Made by a program: the position numbers and the translations under genes
The notes under the pieces: generated by a model
Told to the model about the DNA's origin: nothing
What the model saw: the letters and a program-made list of their open reading frames with translations, nothing else
Database searches by the model: none
Shown: in pieces, positions 16,176-24,695 of the stretch
Position numbering within the stretch: the stretch's first letter is position 1
Layout: each line of letters begins with the position of its first letter
Assembly: GCA_002690925.1 (NCBI GenBank)
Contig: NZGD01000082.1
Location: 1-43,024 of the forward strand
Direction: 5' to 3'
Source: Rhodopirellula sp.
Lineage (GTDB): Bacteria; Planctomycetota; Planctomycetia; Pirellulales; Pirellulaceae
DNA: 43,024 nt

Positions 16176-16865
16176 ATGTCGCCTTTGCCACGCCGACTGA
16201 TTGCGATTTTAATCGTTACCACCATGACTTGTGCGGTGATGTCGCAACCGCCGGGCAATCGACGCAATGCGAAGCCACCCACTCCTCCGAAGAAACCGTC
16301 GTTACCGGATGATCCACAACTTCTTGGTCTCCATAAGGAATTTGTCGTCAAAGCCGAGAAACTGGCAGTTGAGTACGAACGTAAAAAACAGTTCGATAAG
16401 GCTCGTGAAGTTTATGAATCCATGGTGCGGTTGGTTCCCAACTTTGCTTCCGCAGAGGCCGGCTTGCAACGAATCCTGGGTAACCAGAGGATTCAGGATC
16501 GAAAACTTGTAACGGTCGAGGCCAATCAGATGTGGCAGGACTCGGGTGTCAATCTGAAAGCAGACATGCCTGTTCATACGGATGTGAAAGGCCTTTGGAA
16601 GGTCGTTTATGAGACCGGTCCGAAAGGCATTGAAATTCCAAAAGAATTTCAACAACGTGATGGCCGTATTAAATTGGGATCTCTGATTGGAGTGGTTGTG
16701 AATTCTCCAGCCGAACTCAAAGATGCGAAACCATTCCTGGTCGAGCATGGAAAAAACTTTACCGCCAGTAAAACGGGTCGGCTGTTCCTGCGAATGTTTG
16801 ACGTGGACCACACCGATAACGAAGGAAAAATGCTGGTCTTGATTCAGAGTACTTTTGCTAATTGA
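16176..16865 (+). CDS. Exported TPR plus LecA-like (PA-IL type) domain protein
   Basis: The 229-residue product starts with a signal peptide (MSPLPRRLIAILIVTTMTCAVMS-QP). A Pro-rich stretch follows, then one TPR-like hairpin (about 55-95: KLAVEYERKKQFDKAREVYESMVRLVPNFASAEAGL). The C-terminal 115 residues match the strand pattern of PA-IL/LecA-like lectin sandwiches: VEANQMWQDSGVNLK ... GSLIGVVV ... GRLFLRMFDVDHTDNEGKMLVLI. That family binds galactose through calcium in LecA itself; ligand residues cannot be confirmed here. It is divergent from the cytochrome protein and 54 bases upstream of the EEP-family gene, so the two may form an operon. Confidence 0.7.
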   Translation: MSPLPRRLIAILIVTTMTCAVMSQPPGNRRNAKPPTPPKKPSLPDDPQLLGLHKEFVVKAEKLAVEYERKKQFDKAREVYESMVRLVPNFASAEAGLQRILGNQRIQDRKLVTVEANQMWQDSGVNLKADMPVHTDVKGLWKVVYETGPKGIEIPKEFQQRDGRIKLGSLIGVVVNSPAELKDAKPFLVEHGKNFTASKTGRLFLRMFDVDHTDNEGKMLVLIQSTFAN

Positions 16866-16919
16866 ATGAGTTACCATTTCCATGGTTTGTGAATCGAATT
16901 TTGAATGGCAGGGGCAAGA

Positions 16920-17933
16920 ATGGACGTCGCAGCAACGGGCACCATGAGCCAACCTGCTGGGCGATTGATTAAATTCGTTAGCGAATGTTGCTGGCTAACA
17001 CTCGGTTGCCTCGTTCTTTGCACTTTCCTCGCATTTTTTTCAAGCCGTTTTTGGGTTGCTGAACTACTTGCAAACCTCCGGGTGCAATTGGTCATTGCCG
17101 GTTTGCTAGTGCTGTTCATCGGTGTGTTTTTGCGTCATTGGCGTCTCGCTTTGCTTGCGTGTGTCGTCATTGCACTGCATCTTTCTTGGTTTGCGACCGC
17201 CTTTCCACCAGTATCCAATGGGGATAGTTTCAGGCATTTCGTGACGGTGACATCTGTGAACGTATTGAGTGAGAACGTTCAGCATGACCGTGTGATTGCT
17301 GATCTAATCGAAGCAAACGCTGATGTTATTGCCGTATTGGAACTAACGCCAATGTTGGATCAGAAGTTGCGGCAGGATCTTCCAGCCTATTCGCATGTGA
17401 TGAGTCGTTCGGAAAACAGCGGGAATTTTGGTGTTGGTGTCTATTCGAAGTATCCGTTGGCAGATGCAGAGTATTTTGAGTCTGTTGAGGCGATCGACTC
17501 TATCGCGGTGACAGTTATGGTTGAGCAGGTGAGAGGAAAAGAAGAAAAATTTCGTTTGTTCGTGACCCATCCTCTGCCACCCATGAACGGCGGTCTGTTT
17601 GAAAAACGGAATCGGCAACTGGAAGATGTGGCTGACCGGATTCACCGCTTTCGTAAGCAAGCTTCTGCAATCCCAGTTGTGTTGTTGGGGGATTTGAATT
17701 TAACACCTTGGTCACCCTGGTTTCTGGAATTGCAATCGCGGAGTGGTTTGGTGCGAGGGATTAGCCATTTCAGTCTTGAGCCGACCTGGTACTGTTTCCC
17801 GCTGTTTCCATTCGGTCTGGTTATTGATCATGGTTTGATCGAGCCGTCGCTGGCCTGCAGTGATTTTAAGGTTGGAAAGCCCATGGGAGCGGATCATCGT
17901 TCAATCACCCTCCGAATTGCATCGTCAGATTAA
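16920..17933 (+). CDS. Membrane-anchored endonuclease/exonuclease/phosphatase family protein
   Basis: The product is 337 residues. Three transmembrane helices lie at about 26-43, 55-71 and 74-93, followed by an exonuclease III/sphingomyelinase-fold domain probably facing the periplasm. Metal and catalytic residues are in place: Asn114 (SVNVL), Glu141 (AVLELTP), His217 (VTHPLPP), Asp258 and Asn260 (LGDLNLTPWS) and Asp325-His326 (GADHRSI). The family includes nucleases, lipid phosphodiesterases and phosphatases; substrate is unknown, though membrane anchoring favours an envelope substrate. Start 16920 is chosen because AGGGG (16910-16914) precedes it by five bases; ATG 16905 would add five residues. 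It follows the LecA-like gene and converges with the TauE/SafE gene. Confidence 0.88.
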   Translation: MDVAATGTMSQPAGRLIKFVSECCWLTLGCLVLCTFLAFFSSRFWVAELLANLRVQLVIAGLLVLFIGVFLRHWRLALLACVVIALHLSWFATAFPPVSNGDSFRHFVTVTSVNVLSENVQHDRVIADLIEANADVIAVLELTPMLDQKLRQDLPAYSHVMSRSENSGNFGVGVYSKYPLADAEYFESVEAIDSIAVTVMVEQVRGKEEKFRLFVTHPLPPMNGGLFEKRNRQLEDVADRIHRFRKQASAIPVVLLGDLNLTPWSPWFLELQSRSGLVRGISHFSLEPTWYCFPLFPFGLVIDHGLIEPSLACSDFKVGKPMGADHRSITLRIASSD

Positions 17934-18047
17934 TCGCATGCGGGGATTCGGATTCACGGTCCATGTTTGGTGTGTTGCTGCTTCGGATCGAAATGGGGTG
18001 TGCAACGCAGCGTGTTTTACATTGCTTGCCATTGCATTGCAGGCTTC

Positions 18048-18878
18048 TCATTGTGATTTAATGATTGCTTGCCCTTGCTTTTCGCTGGGAAGAATAGATT
18101 CTTCGGAAGTGGCGGTATTGCCTGCCTTTTCATGTTTGGGCTGTCCTCTCAGGATCATCAAAAATGACACACTCACCAAGGCAACAGCGACAATGCCTTT
18201 GAATCGGGTTGGTGAGATCCGTCGGCTTGCCAGCACGCCTGCCTGTACACCCACGATTGATAGGATTGCCAGGGTCAAAATTGAGCTCCCTGAATCAACC
18301 GTCACATGCCCACGGAGGAACAGTAATCCCACTTTGTAGATTGCAATGATGATGAGACACTGCGTAATGAATGCTTTGAATCGGTTCTGCGGCCATTCCT
18401 GTTTCAAGCCGAAGGCTGCGATGGGAGGACCTGCAATGCTGACTGCACCAGCCAGAAAACCACCGGTAGCGCCGGCAATGAAACACGGTATTGATTGTTT
18501 TTCGGCATTCGGTTTTGCTTCATGTTTTCGCAGGCTCATCCACACCATCCCAAGTATGCCCACACCTGTACCCCGTACCAACCAATCCAGTGGCAGGCGT
18601 TCAAACAGGGCAAAGCCCAATGGAAGAAAAATAGCGGCTCCCAGCAATGCTGGCCGCAGTGATTTCCAGTCAACTCCGTCACGATAAGCCCATGCCGCCA
18701 TGATCAGCATTGGAATGCTGCTGATCGATACGATCACGTGGGCTGAGCGTCCGTCGATAAAAAATGGCAACAGGGCGATGGCTACAATTCCAAATCCAAA
18801 GCCAATCGCGCTATGGATGAACCCAGCGAAGAAAGCGATCGCTGCGAGGATGACGAGCAGTGTGAGGTCAATCTCCAC
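18048..18878 (-). CDS. TauE/SafE family membrane exporter
   Basis: This is a 276-residue integral membrane protein with about eight hydrophobic helices. It opens with the characteristic LLVILAAIAFFAGFIHSAIGFGFGIVAIALLPFF motif region of the family (AGxxxGxxGxGGG-like). TauE/SafE proteins are linked to export of sulfite, sulfoacetate and similar organic or sulfur anions, mostly by gene context. The start is GTG, whose first base is the last base of the MFS gene's TAG stop (TAGTG), so translation is coupled. It is the last gene of a four-gene unit with an aldo/keto reductase, a TauD-family dioxygenase and an MFS carrier. Confidence 0.88.
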   Translation of the reverse strand: MEIDLTLLVILAAIAFFAGFIHSAIGFGFGIVAIALLPFFIDGRSAHVIVSISSIPMLIMAAWAYRDGVDWKSLRPALLGAAIFLPLGFALFERLPLDWLVRGTGVGILGMVWMSLRKHEAKPNAEKQSIPCFIAGATGGFLAGAVSIAGPPIAAFGLKQEWPQNRFKAFITQCLIIIAIYKVGLLFLRGHVTVDSGSSILTLAILSIVGVQAGVLASRRISPTRFKGIVAVALVSVSFLMILRGQPKHEKAGNTATSEESILPSEKQGQAIIKSQ

Positions 18879-20299
18879 TACTCAGGTAGCTCCTCACCCC
18901 GAGTTTCTCTTCCGAACAGCACAACGACAGCTCCAACCAGGTACAGAGGTGACAATAAGAGTGCCTGCGATTCTGGTTCAAGCTTGATGGCAAAACCAAA
19001 AATCAAAAATGCCGCGGCTGTACCAAGTCGACCCATGTTGAAACAAAAACCTGCTCCAGTACCCCGCATGCGAGTTGGATAAAGTTCGGGAAAATAAACC
19101 GCGTATCCGGCATGCATGCCGAGGGTAAAGAATCCAAACACCGGAAGTGTGATCGCAAGTAAAGTCGGCGAGGTGCTTTGTGGTATCAGATACAGGAACA
19201 TCAGTAGGACCATGCCAAATGCGACTACTTGGTAAAGAACAAATGCTCCTCTTCTGCCGAGTTTGGTTGAGATCCATCCGAATAGTACCAAACCCAAACC
19301 ACCACCAATCGTGTTCAGCGTCATGCTGAGCATTTCTGCACGTTTGATTCTTGGTTTGTTTTGTTTGAGAATTTCCTGTTTCTTGTTGTTGTAGTCTTCT
19401 TTGGCTTGTTGAGATGCATCGACATCAGGCGGAGTGAGTTTCGCTTCCTGAATCACATCCTGCTGAGCACGCCTCAGCAATGCATTCTTTCCATAGATGT
19501 GAATGCCCCAGAACGTGACCAAGCCAATGGTTGCCAACGAGACACCCACCACGGTAGCCCGAAGATTGTCTTTGGAAAACAAGTCAAGCAGTCTTCCAGT
19601 GGCTTGGTTGGCGTCAGTTGCGGCACGTTCTTTGGCTCTCTGCCACGATTCTGGTTCCCGAAGTTTCCAGCGAATCCAGACAGTCAGGAGAGCGGGAAGT
19701 ACACCGATGGCAAAGCCGATTCGCCAGCCTTCCCAACCCGCCTCAGCCAGTTGTTCGTTCAGTGCTGGGTTGCCGATCAGCATCGCAATCGTGGCAGCAG
19801 CCAGCAATGTGCCAAACACACTTGACGCGTGAAAGATTGAACTCATGACTGGGCGGGATCGCGTTGGCATGACTTCTGCGACCATGGCTGATGCCACTGC
19901 CCATTCACCTCCCACGCCCATGGCAACCAAAAAACGCAGCAGTACCATTTGCCAAGGAGCTTGTGCAAAAGCGCTCAGGCAAGTGAACAGCGAATAGAAA
20001 AGAATCGTGTAGATCATCGTCTTGGAGCGACCGATTCGATCGCTAACTACACCAAAAAAGACGCCGCCCACCGCACCACCTAAAAGAAAAAATCCGAAGG
20101 CAATATTGTTCCAGGAGGTAACAGAGTCATTGTCAGATTCCAATCCAAGCAATGCCGGCATTGCATCGCGCATTGAAGCGACAAAAATCTGCCCTTCAAA
20201 GACGTCAAAGACCCATCCCAACGATGCAATCAGCAGCACAAGCCATTGGTATTTGGTTATCCCTTCGTACCACTTCAGGCTTGATTCATCGTTACTCAT
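18878..20299 (-). CDS. MFS transporter (sugar/organic-acid porter-like)
   Basis: This is a 473-residue carrier with 12 predicted helices. MFS signatures are present: SDRIGRSK after helix 2 and RFLVAMGVGGEWAVASAMVAEVMPTRSR at helices 4-5, a pattern seen in NanT/AAHS-like importers; TKLGRRG is the repeat in the second half. A charged, helix-rich insert of about 50 residues (RRAQQDVIQEAKL ... RIKRAEML) sits between helices 7 and 8, which is longer than usual. The start ATG lies 61 bases after the dioxygenase stop and has no clear ribosome site. The stop overlaps the GTG of the TauE/SafE gene. Substrate is unknown; the context suggests uptake of the compound oxidised by the dioxygenase. Confidence 0.9.
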   Translation of the reverse strand: MSNDESSLKWYEGITKYQWLVLLIASLGWVFDVFEGQIFVASMRDAMPALLGLESDNDSVTSWNNIAFGFFLLGGAVGGVFFGVVSDRIGRSKTMIYTILFYSLFTCLSAFAQAPWQMVLLRFLVAMGVGGEWAVASAMVAEVMPTRSRPVMSSIFHASSVFGTLLAAATIAMLIGNPALNEQLAEAGWEGWRIGFAIGVLPALLTVWIRWKLREPESWQRAKERAATDANQATGRLLDLFSKDNLRATVVGVSLATIGLVTFWGIHIYGKNALLRRAQQDVIQEAKLTPPDVDASQQAKEDYNNKKQEILKQNKPRIKRAEMLSMTLNTIGGGLGLVLFGWISTKLGRRGAFVLYQVVAFGMVLLMFLYLIPQSTSPTLLAITLPVFGFFTLGMHAGYAVYFPELYPTRMRGTGAGFCFNMGRLGTAAAFLIFGFAIKLEPESQALLLSPLYLVGAVVVLFGRETRGEELPE

Positions 20300-20360
20300 G
20301 GTGGGCTGGCTGGGTTGAAGGGAAACTGGCTGGGAAGTTCAAAATTAATCGTTTTATGAT

Positions 20361-21383
20361 TCAGCAATTCAGAGCGAAGGTTTGCGTCTGCATTTCTGCA
20401 AGTGACGCGACGACTTTTCGTTTGCCTTGAAATGGCCGGCGTGCGTGCATGGCGATTGTGTTGTCGATCAACGCAATGTCCCCTGCTTGCCAGTGGAGAT
20501 CGAATGCAAGTTCTTCTGCCATTTCAGTAGCGGCTAGCACCGCTTCGGGATCGACTGGGGTGCCGTCTCCGTGCTGGATCGATTTGGATGGGTCATTGCG
20601 ACCATCTTTCCAGCCGCTGAATGCGGCAATCAACTGATTGAAGAAGACTTTTCGTCCGTCCGGTAATTCCATCACTGCTGGAAGAGGCGGGGAAGTTGAT
20701 TTCAGGCAGCCATTGGTTTGCCATTGCCAAGAGTATCCTAGTTCGGCGAGTCGGTGTTCCGCCGCGTCTCGACTATCGGCACCGAGTGTGCTTCGCCAGC
20801 TTCGACCCATGCCTGAGTTGGCATCATCAGCATCCGGCATGACGTTGGTATATCGAAGTCCCCTTCCCTCACACGCATCAGCAAACTGAGGATGGGTTTC
20901 CTTAATGCGTTCATAGAGAACATCTGAGCGGCACAAGGGTGTGGCACCACCCTGATCTGCGGCAATTTCACAACTGAAGAAAATCCAGCGTGGGTAGAGT
21001 GGTGTCTGTGCCATCTCGTGATGGAAGAATATGCGCACTTCTGAAGGTGCTTCGTTAGCAGAAAACACCCGGTCCGTGCGGTTGATTCGAACAGCATTGG
21101 AGAGGGATTTTTTGTAAGGGAAATTATCCAGCTCGAGAGCGGACACGATCGCATCGAAATCGCTTGCACCTGCGATGGGGAAATCCCGTAACAGAACGGC
21201 ACCATGTTCGTTGGCAGTATTCAACAGATCTGTCTTCTGCCTGTTCGTCCACGAGACTGCATCGGCCAATGATGCTTCGCTGTCCTGACAAAACAGTGCG
21301 TACGGAAATACTGTTTTCCCATGCTGCTGTTGATTTTCTATAGCGACCGAGACAGGAGATATCTCACTCATTGATTCTATCAC
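20361..21383 (-). CDS. TauD/TfdA family Fe(II)/2-oxoglutarate dioxygenase
   Basis: This cytoplasmic non-haem iron enzyme couples 2-oxoglutarate decarboxylation to substrate hydroxylation. In TauD itself this releases sulfite from taurine. The 340-residue product has the iron triad HxE at His121-Glu123 (FFHHEMAQTPLYP) and the distal His313 (IDNTIAMHARRPF). Arg323 follows at the spacing expected for 2-oxoglutarate binding. The HxE rather than HxD and the QGGATPL stretch are closer to SyrP-like amino-acid or secondary-metabolite hydroxylases than to classical TauD, so the substrate is open. GTG 21383 overlaps the reductase stop as GTGA, which supports coupling; ATG 21371 (Met5) is an alternative start. 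Confidence 0.88.
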   Translation of the reverse strand: MIESMSEISPVSVAIENQQQHGKTVFPYALFCQDSEASLADAVSWTNRQKTDLLNTANEHGAVLLRDFPIAGASDFDAIVSALELDNFPYKKSLSNAVRINRTDRVFSANEAPSEVRIFFHHEMAQTPLYPRWIFFSCEIAADQGGATPLCRSDVLYERIKETHPQFADACEGRGLRYTNVMPDADDANSGMGRSWRSTLGADSRDAAEHRLAELGYSWQWQTNGCLKSTSPPLPAVMELPDGRKVFFNQLIAAFSGWKDGRNDPSKSIQHGDGTPVDPEAVLAATEMAEELAFDLHWQAGDIALIDNTIAMHARRPFQGKRKVVASLAEMQTQTFALNC

Positions 21384-22378
21384 TCATAGATCGGGAAGAA
21401 AGTATTGAATGCTGGTTCGCAGAAATCACCAGGATCATTGAAACGCCGGTTTCGGTTCAATCCAGCGATGGATGACATTTCAGCACTGCTAAGCGTGAAG
21501 TCGTGAACCGCCAGGTTTTCCCTCAAACGCTCCATGTTGCAAGTCTTGGGAACCACTGCTGTGCCACGCTGGACTCCCCAACGCAAAAGCACTTGGGCTG
21601 GAGATCTCTGGTGCTGTGCGGCGATTGTTTTGATCAAGTCATGTGCCAGCAGGGACTCGTGGGCTTCAGCCATATTCAATTGGAAATAGGATTGAGCACC
21701 GAGAGGTGAAAAAGCCGTCACACCAATATTGGACTCGCGGCAGAATCGCGTCAGTTTTTCCTGAGTGAGGTAGGGATGCATTTCAACTTGCAGCATGGCC
21801 GGTGGTACGTCAGCCTGATTCAGCAGGTCCCGCAGCAACGAACAGCCGAAGTTGCACACACCAATTTCCTTGACGAGGCCCGCATTGACGAGTTCTTCCA
21901 TTGCCCGCCATGTTTCTATGATGGGAACGCGGTCAGCTTCGACTAGGGGGTGTTCCGCGTCAGGGTCAGTGAACCAACCAGGGGGATAGCGGGTCTCAAT
22001 GGGGACGTGTTTTTGGGCGATCGGGAAATGCACTAAGTACAGATCCAGGTAGTCGACTTGCAAATCCTTCAATGACTTTTCCAGAGCCGGACGGACATGC
22101 TCTTTGCGGTGGTAGGTGTTCCAAAGTTTCGATGTGATCCAGAGGTCCTCGCGGTTCACGCTTCCCTTCGAGAGTGCTGCGGTCAAGCCTTCGCCCGTTT
22201 GCACCTCGTTGCCGTAGTCGCATGCGCTGTCAAAGTGCCGGTATCCGCAGTCGATTGCGTTTTCGACGACTTGAGCGGTCGATTCCTGTTCGATTTTCCA
22301 AAGGCCTAGACCGACGGATGGTACTTCTCGCCCACTCGCCAGTTGGATCATTTCCTGTCCGATGACTGCGTCTCCCAT
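21380..22378 (-). CDS. Aldo/keto reductase (xylose-reductase-like)
   Basis: This is a 332-residue cytoplasmic NAD(P)H-dependent carbonyl reductase. The AKR tetrad is complete: Asp50 and Tyr55 (HFDSACDYGNE), Lys84 (ITSKLWNT) and His117 (LYLVHFP). The sequence HFPIAQKHVPIETRYPPGW after the His is strikingly like eukaryotic-type D-xylose reductases, suggesting an aldose or other polar aldehyde substrate. The C-terminal GTAVVPKTCNMERLREN loop is where the cofactor 2'-phosphate binds in NADPH-using members. It is the first gene of the minus-strand operon; its stop overlaps the start of the dioxygenase by four bases. It is divergent from the DUF1080 gene across 194 bases. Confidence 0.92.
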   Translation of the reverse strand: MGDAVIGQEMIQLASGREVPSVGLGLWKIEQESTAQVVENAIDCGYRHFDSACDYGNEVQTGEGLTAALSKGSVNREDLWITSKLWNTYHRKEHVRPALEKSLKDLQVDYLDLYLVHFPIAQKHVPIETRYPPGWFTDPDAEHPLVEADRVPIIETWRAMEELVNAGLVKEIGVCNFGCSLLRDLLNQADVPPAMLQVEMHPYLTQEKLTRFCRESNIGVTAFSPLGAQSYFQLNMAEAHESLLAHDLIKTIAAQHQRSPAQVLLRWGVQRGTAVVPKTCNMERLRENLAVHDFTLSSAEMSSIAGLNRNRRFNDPGDFCEPAFNTFFPIYE

Positions 22379-22572
22379 GTTGTATCAACGCCGTGCGGTT
22401 CCAATGCATGGCTCGGATGCAAATATCTGCCGTTAATGTAACGGATCACGGGTCATTTGAGGGATGCGGGGTAGCGATTTGTCGTTAGCATTGCCGTTGA
22501 GTTGTTTTGATAAACTGAGGTCTTTAAGCCACGCGTGGTTCATCCGTAGTATCCCGGTCGATCGAGTTTTCA

Positions 22573-23343
22573 ATGAGATGGTTGGCGTTTTGGTTCTTGT
22601 TGTTTCGTGTCTGGACGTCAGTATGTTTTTCGCAACAGTTGGAAGAGCCGCTTTTAGAAAAACGGGGTTTTTTGTCGCCGGGCGAATTGAAGTCAGCCGG
22701 TTTTGTCCCCTTGTTTACGGGGCAAGATTTGTCGCGTTGGAGGGTTGAGGAAGGGCATCAAGGTCACTGGCAGGTGAAGGATGGGGTCCTGAAATACGAC
22801 GGCAAAGCTGAACAAAAGAGTAGCTTTGAAAAAAGCCTCTGGACCCGTGACGCATTTGGCGACGTGGAGTTCTACGTCGAGTGGTGTTTGTCGGCGGAGC
22901 CACGTATGAAAGATCATCCGATTGTGTTGTGGAATGGTGATTTTCTGAGGGATTCAAAGGGCGCAAGAATGACTCGTCCACATTTGGATGCAGGTGACAG
23001 TGGAATCTATTTTCGGGGCCACTTTCCATGCCAAGCTAATATTTGGAGCCAAGTTTTGGGGTCTGGTGAAGTCAACGGCTATCGGACGAATCGCAAATTG
23101 CCAGTCAAGTTGCGACAATCATGCTTGCCCTTCAAAAATGCTGACCATCCTCTGGGTGATTGGAACGTCTTTCGAATACGGTTACAAAATGAGCGGATGT
23201 CGGTGAATCTGAACGGTCACTCGGTTTTGCAAACTGAACCGTTGCCCGACTTGCCCACGTCTGGGCCAATAGGCTTACAGCATCATGGGGATCCAATCGA
23301 GTTTCGAAACATTTGGGTAAAGGGATTGGCTGCCGATGAGTGA
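22573..23343 (+). CDS. Exported DUF1080 (3-keto-disaccharide hydrolase type) protein
   Basis: The 256-residue product has a signal peptide (MRWLAFWFLLFRVWTSVCFS-QQ) followed by a single DUF1080 jelly-roll. Family hallmarks are visible: GFVPLFTGQDLSRWRVEEG, HWQVKDGVLKYDG, FGDVEFYVEW, DAGDSGIYFRG, and the closing PTSGPIGLQHHGDPIEFRNIWVK. Members of this family, widespread in Planctomycetes and Bacteroidetes, are associated with hydrolysis of 3-keto-glycosides. The 3' end overlaps the next gene by eight bases (ATGAGTGA), so both are co-translated. The start has no strong ribosome site. Confidence 0.9.
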   Translation: MRWLAFWFLLFRVWTSVCFSQQLEEPLLEKRGFLSPGELKSAGFVPLFTGQDLSRWRVEEGHQGHWQVKDGVLKYDGKAEQKSSFEKSLWTRDAFGDVEFYVEWCLSAEPRMKDHPIVLWNGDFLRDSKGARMTRPHLDAGDSGIYFRGHFPCQANIWSQVLGSGEVNGYRTNRKLPVKLRQSCLPFKNADHPLGDWNVFRIRLQNERMSVNLNGHSVLQTEPLPDLPTSGPIGLQHHGDPIEFRNIWVKGLAADE

Positions 23344-24379
23344 TGGTAATGTACGAGCGGGCTTGGTGGGTTTCGGTGCTTGGGGACAGCATCATGCCAA
23401 CGCCATCAAGGTGACCGAGGGCGTGGATCTCGTGGCTATTGCGGCCCGTAGTGATGCGTCAACCGCTGCCGCAAAAGAAGCTTATCCCGATGCGGATATT
23501 TACAGTGACTTCAATGAGCTGGTTGCTCGCGATGATCTGGATTTTGTTGATGTGGTCGTACCCAGTCACTTGCATCATGCAGTAGCAACAGCAGTGCTTG
23601 CGTCAGGAAAACATCTGTTGCTGGAAAAACCCATGGGGATTTCACTCGACGAATGTGATGCAATGATTCGTGCCGCCAAGGATAAGAATTGTTTGTTTGC
23701 CGTTGGGCATGAGTTGCGTTTGTCATCCATGTGGGGCAAGGCAAAATCAATGATTGATGAAGGGTTTATTGGCGACCCTTTGTATGCGCTGGTGGAATTG
23801 TCACGGAATCCATATCGTCAGGGTGCAGACGGCTGGCGCTACGATATTGATCGTGTGGGGAGTTGGATTCTCGAAGAACCGATCCATTTCTTTGATCTCG
23901 CGCGTTGGTACCTTGAGGCGGGCGGGCAACCTGAGAGTATCTACGCTACAGCGAATTCACGTCAGCCAGATCACCCCGAACTTCATGACAATTTCAGTGC
24001 GGTCATGCATTTTTCGGGCGGTGCTTATGCTGTGGTTTCTCAGACTCTGGCAGCGTTTGAACATCACCAGACGATCAAGGTCACCGGAACCGAGGGAGCC
24101 TTGTGGGCATCTTGGAGCGGTGCGATGGATCGCACACGTCACCCGACTTTTTCTTTGCGGGCATTCAATGGCGGTGAGGTGGTTTCTGTTCCCATTGAAA
24201 AGCCCACCGGTGAGCTGTTCGAGTTGGAAGATCAAATAGTCAGAATGGTTGATGCGATCCGTAAAAATGTGCCGCTGCATTGCACAGCACAAGACGGTCG
24301 TTGGTCCGTCGCGATGTGCTTGGCAGCAGAAGCTTCGGTTAAGGCGGGGGCAAAGGTTTCGATGTCGGACTACCTGTGA
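23336..24379 (+). CDS. Gfo/Idh/MocA family oxidoreductase
   Basis: This is a 347-residue NAD(P)-dependent sugar or inositol dehydrogenase-type enzyme. The Rossmann motif is GLVGFGAWGQHHA (9-21) and the family EKP motif is at 97-99 (LLLEKPMG). The catalytic region GSWILEEPIHFFDLARWYL places His184 and Asp187 as in the GxHxxDxxRW motif. No signal peptide is present, so it is cytoplasmic, unlike its exported partner. Overlap by eight bases with the DUF1080 gene shows they are one transcriptional unit. Together they fit glycoside processing through a 3-keto intermediate, but the substrate is not known. Confidence 0.92.
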   Translation: MSDGNVRAGLVGFGAWGQHHANAIKVTEGVDLVAIAARSDASTAAAKEAYPDADIYSDFNELVARDDLDFVDVVVPSHLHHAVATAVLASGKHLLLEKPMGISLDECDAMIRAAKDKNCLFAVGHELRLSSMWGKAKSMIDEGFIGDPLYALVELSRNPYRQGADGWRYDIDRVGSWILEEPIHFFDLARWYLEAGGQPESIYATANSRQPDHPELHDNFSAVMHFSGGAYAVVSQTLAAFEHHQTIKVTGTEGALWASWSGAMDRTRHPTFSLRAFNGGEVVSVPIEKPTGELFELEDQIVRMVDAIRKNVPLHCTAQDGRWSVAMCLAAEASVKAGAKVSMSDYL

Positions 24380-24695
24380 ATCATCACACTCGATTTCTCA
24401 ATGAGTGCATCGCGAAAAAAATTCTGCCATGACCGATTTGCCGGTACACAATGCCCGTTGAGGAAAAGGGTAACTGTCTTGTTTTGTTCGTCTTTTCAAT
24501 GCAGGCAGGAGATTTTAACCTGTTTGCATGATGCTCCGCGACGAGACACGCCTGAAGAAACGGATTTTCTTGGTGGCTCAATCGTTCAGCTTCTCGAGAT
24601 CGGAAGCCTTCTCTTCCTAGGCTCAATTCAGAGAAACCGGGTATTGTAAAGTTTCACTTCGCTGGCACTTCTTTGTGTCTCGAGCTTCCTTTTTA
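24380..24695. other. Intergenic region between convergent genes
   Basis: These 316 bases lie between two gene ends. No open frame looks real, and no clear terminator with a T-run was found on either strand. Short imperfect complementarities (for example GAAGCC / GGCTC near 24605-24632) are not convincing. Confidence 0.4.
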
